DNA of 27,047 nt, taken from positions 1-27,047 of IMG/VR virus record IMGVR_UViG_3300020442_002484, one strand, 5' to 3'. Within the stretch, counting starts at the first letter, position 1; each line of letters begins with the position of its first letter. The notes below the pieces were generated by a model. That model worked only from the letters and a program-made list of their open reading frames with translations. It ran no database searches and had not been told where the DNA came from. Made by a program: the position numbers and the translations under genes. Of the stretch, positions 26,665 through 27,047 are shown in pieces. The stretch is from a virus.

Positions 26665-27047
26665 CAGATAATACGCATCTTTTCGTGACCAACACGAATA
26701 CGAGGGTCGCACCAGGTTTCGACACCTGCTTCCTTGGCATCCAGACAGAACGATACGTCCTCTCCGCACATATCCTGAACTCCACCAGATTCAAAGACTT
26801 GCATCTTAGGAGCGAACCAAGGGTATTCGAGACGCTCAAAGACGCCCTTACGAATCATAACCCATCCGAAGCCAGTGTAATCAACCGTGAAGGGTTTGCG
26901 ACGTTTTGCCATGGACTCTACAGTCTCATGGTTCATGACACCACCGTTCTTACGGAAGTCGTCTTCGTCCAACCAGTGTGCAACACTCGTAGTCATACCA
27001 TCTTCGGTGGCATACCATCCCGCAGCAATTTCACGCTCGGGTACTTC
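26664..27047 (-). CDS. Glycosyltransferase-like protein, C-terminal part (runs off right edge)
   Basis: The frame stays open to the right edge (EVPEREIAAGWYATEDG before the first internal ATG at 26996), so this is the C-terminal 127 residues of a longer protein rather than a complete 110-aa one. The visible part has FTVDYTGFGWVMIRKGVFER, then YPWF and GEDVSFCLDAKEAGVETWCD followed by VGHEK. A GED-x-x-FC-x-x-A-x-x-AG pattern followed by a D-P and an H near the end is typical of GT-A fold (family 2-like) glycosyltransferases, where it contributes acceptor and metal binding. The N-terminal nucleotide-sugar part and any DxD motif lie outside the window. In cyanophages such genes are common near structural clusters and could modify virion or host glycans; the substrate is unknown. 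Confidence 0.75.
   Translation of the reverse strand, partial: EVPEREIAAGWYATEDGMTTSVAHWLDEDDFRKNGGVMNHETVESMAKRRKPFTVDYTGFGWVMIRKGVFERLEYPWFAPKMQVFESGGVQDMCGEDVSFCLDAKEAGVETWCDPRIRVGHEKMRII

Noticed and set aside
26665-26769. Longer 87-aa version of the 52-aa gene
   Set aside because: The extra 35 residues are antisense-like, Arg/Cys-rich sequence fully overlapping the glycosyltransferase-like gene; the TGATG junction gives a better start.
1-27047. Search for tRNAs, insertion sequences, attachment sites and auxiliary metabolic genes
   Set aside because: The minus strand is filled by phage genes with gaps of at most about 50 bases, leaving no room for these features, and no recognisable metabolic enzyme was seen.

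Overview
The window looks like part of the late structural region of a T4-like marine myovirus, most probably a cyanophage of Synechococcus or Prochlorococcus. The evidence is the gene order gp25, gp6, giant protein, gp8, DUF4815-type giant protein, recognisable sequence signatures of T4 gp25, gp6 and gp8, AT-rich coding, tight gene packing, and a T4-like late promoter element (NATAAATA type). All assignments were made by reading and recalled family motifs; no database search was run. Every gene is on the minus strand, so the transcription order runs from the right edge to the left edge.

Right end (27047 to 25398): the C-terminal part of a GT-A type glycosyltransferase-like protein runs in from outside the window. 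It is followed by small genes of 52 and 48 codons, a 222-aa conserved-looking protein of unknown function and a 72-aa basic protein. This stretch is visibly less AT-rich than the rest. The 48-codon gene lies in what would otherwise look like an intergenic gap.

Centre (25345 to 7912): baseplate wedge genes in T4 order. They are gp25 (133 aa), gp6 (635 aa), a 4501-aa protein in the gp7 slot, and gp8 (527 aa against about 334 in T4). A late-promoter-like element sits before gp25, inside a strong inverted repeat, and another sits before gp8, overlapping the stop codon of the giant gene. The 4501-aa protein is a mosaic: a conserved phage-type N-terminus and a conserved middle segment are separated by many beta-rich inserted modules. 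These include a YHYH-like domain, a lectin-like jelly roll and several families of internal repeats.

Left end (7905 to 1): a 2551-aa DUF4815-type structural protein carries an internal 55-residue proline/arginine linker with 14 consecutive prolines and seven RPP repeats. Then come a 70-aa coiled-coil-like protein and the first 11 codons of another gene (MATPASRQGLI) that I recall from cyanophage structural proteins.

Together the genes appear to encode the baseplate wedge and its peripheral, probably host-contacting, proteins. About 21 kb of the 27 kb encodes just two proteins, both built from repeats shared with each other and in part with gp8. There are no tRNAs, integrases, transposases or CRISPR arrays that I can see, and no stretch over 300 bases without a gene.
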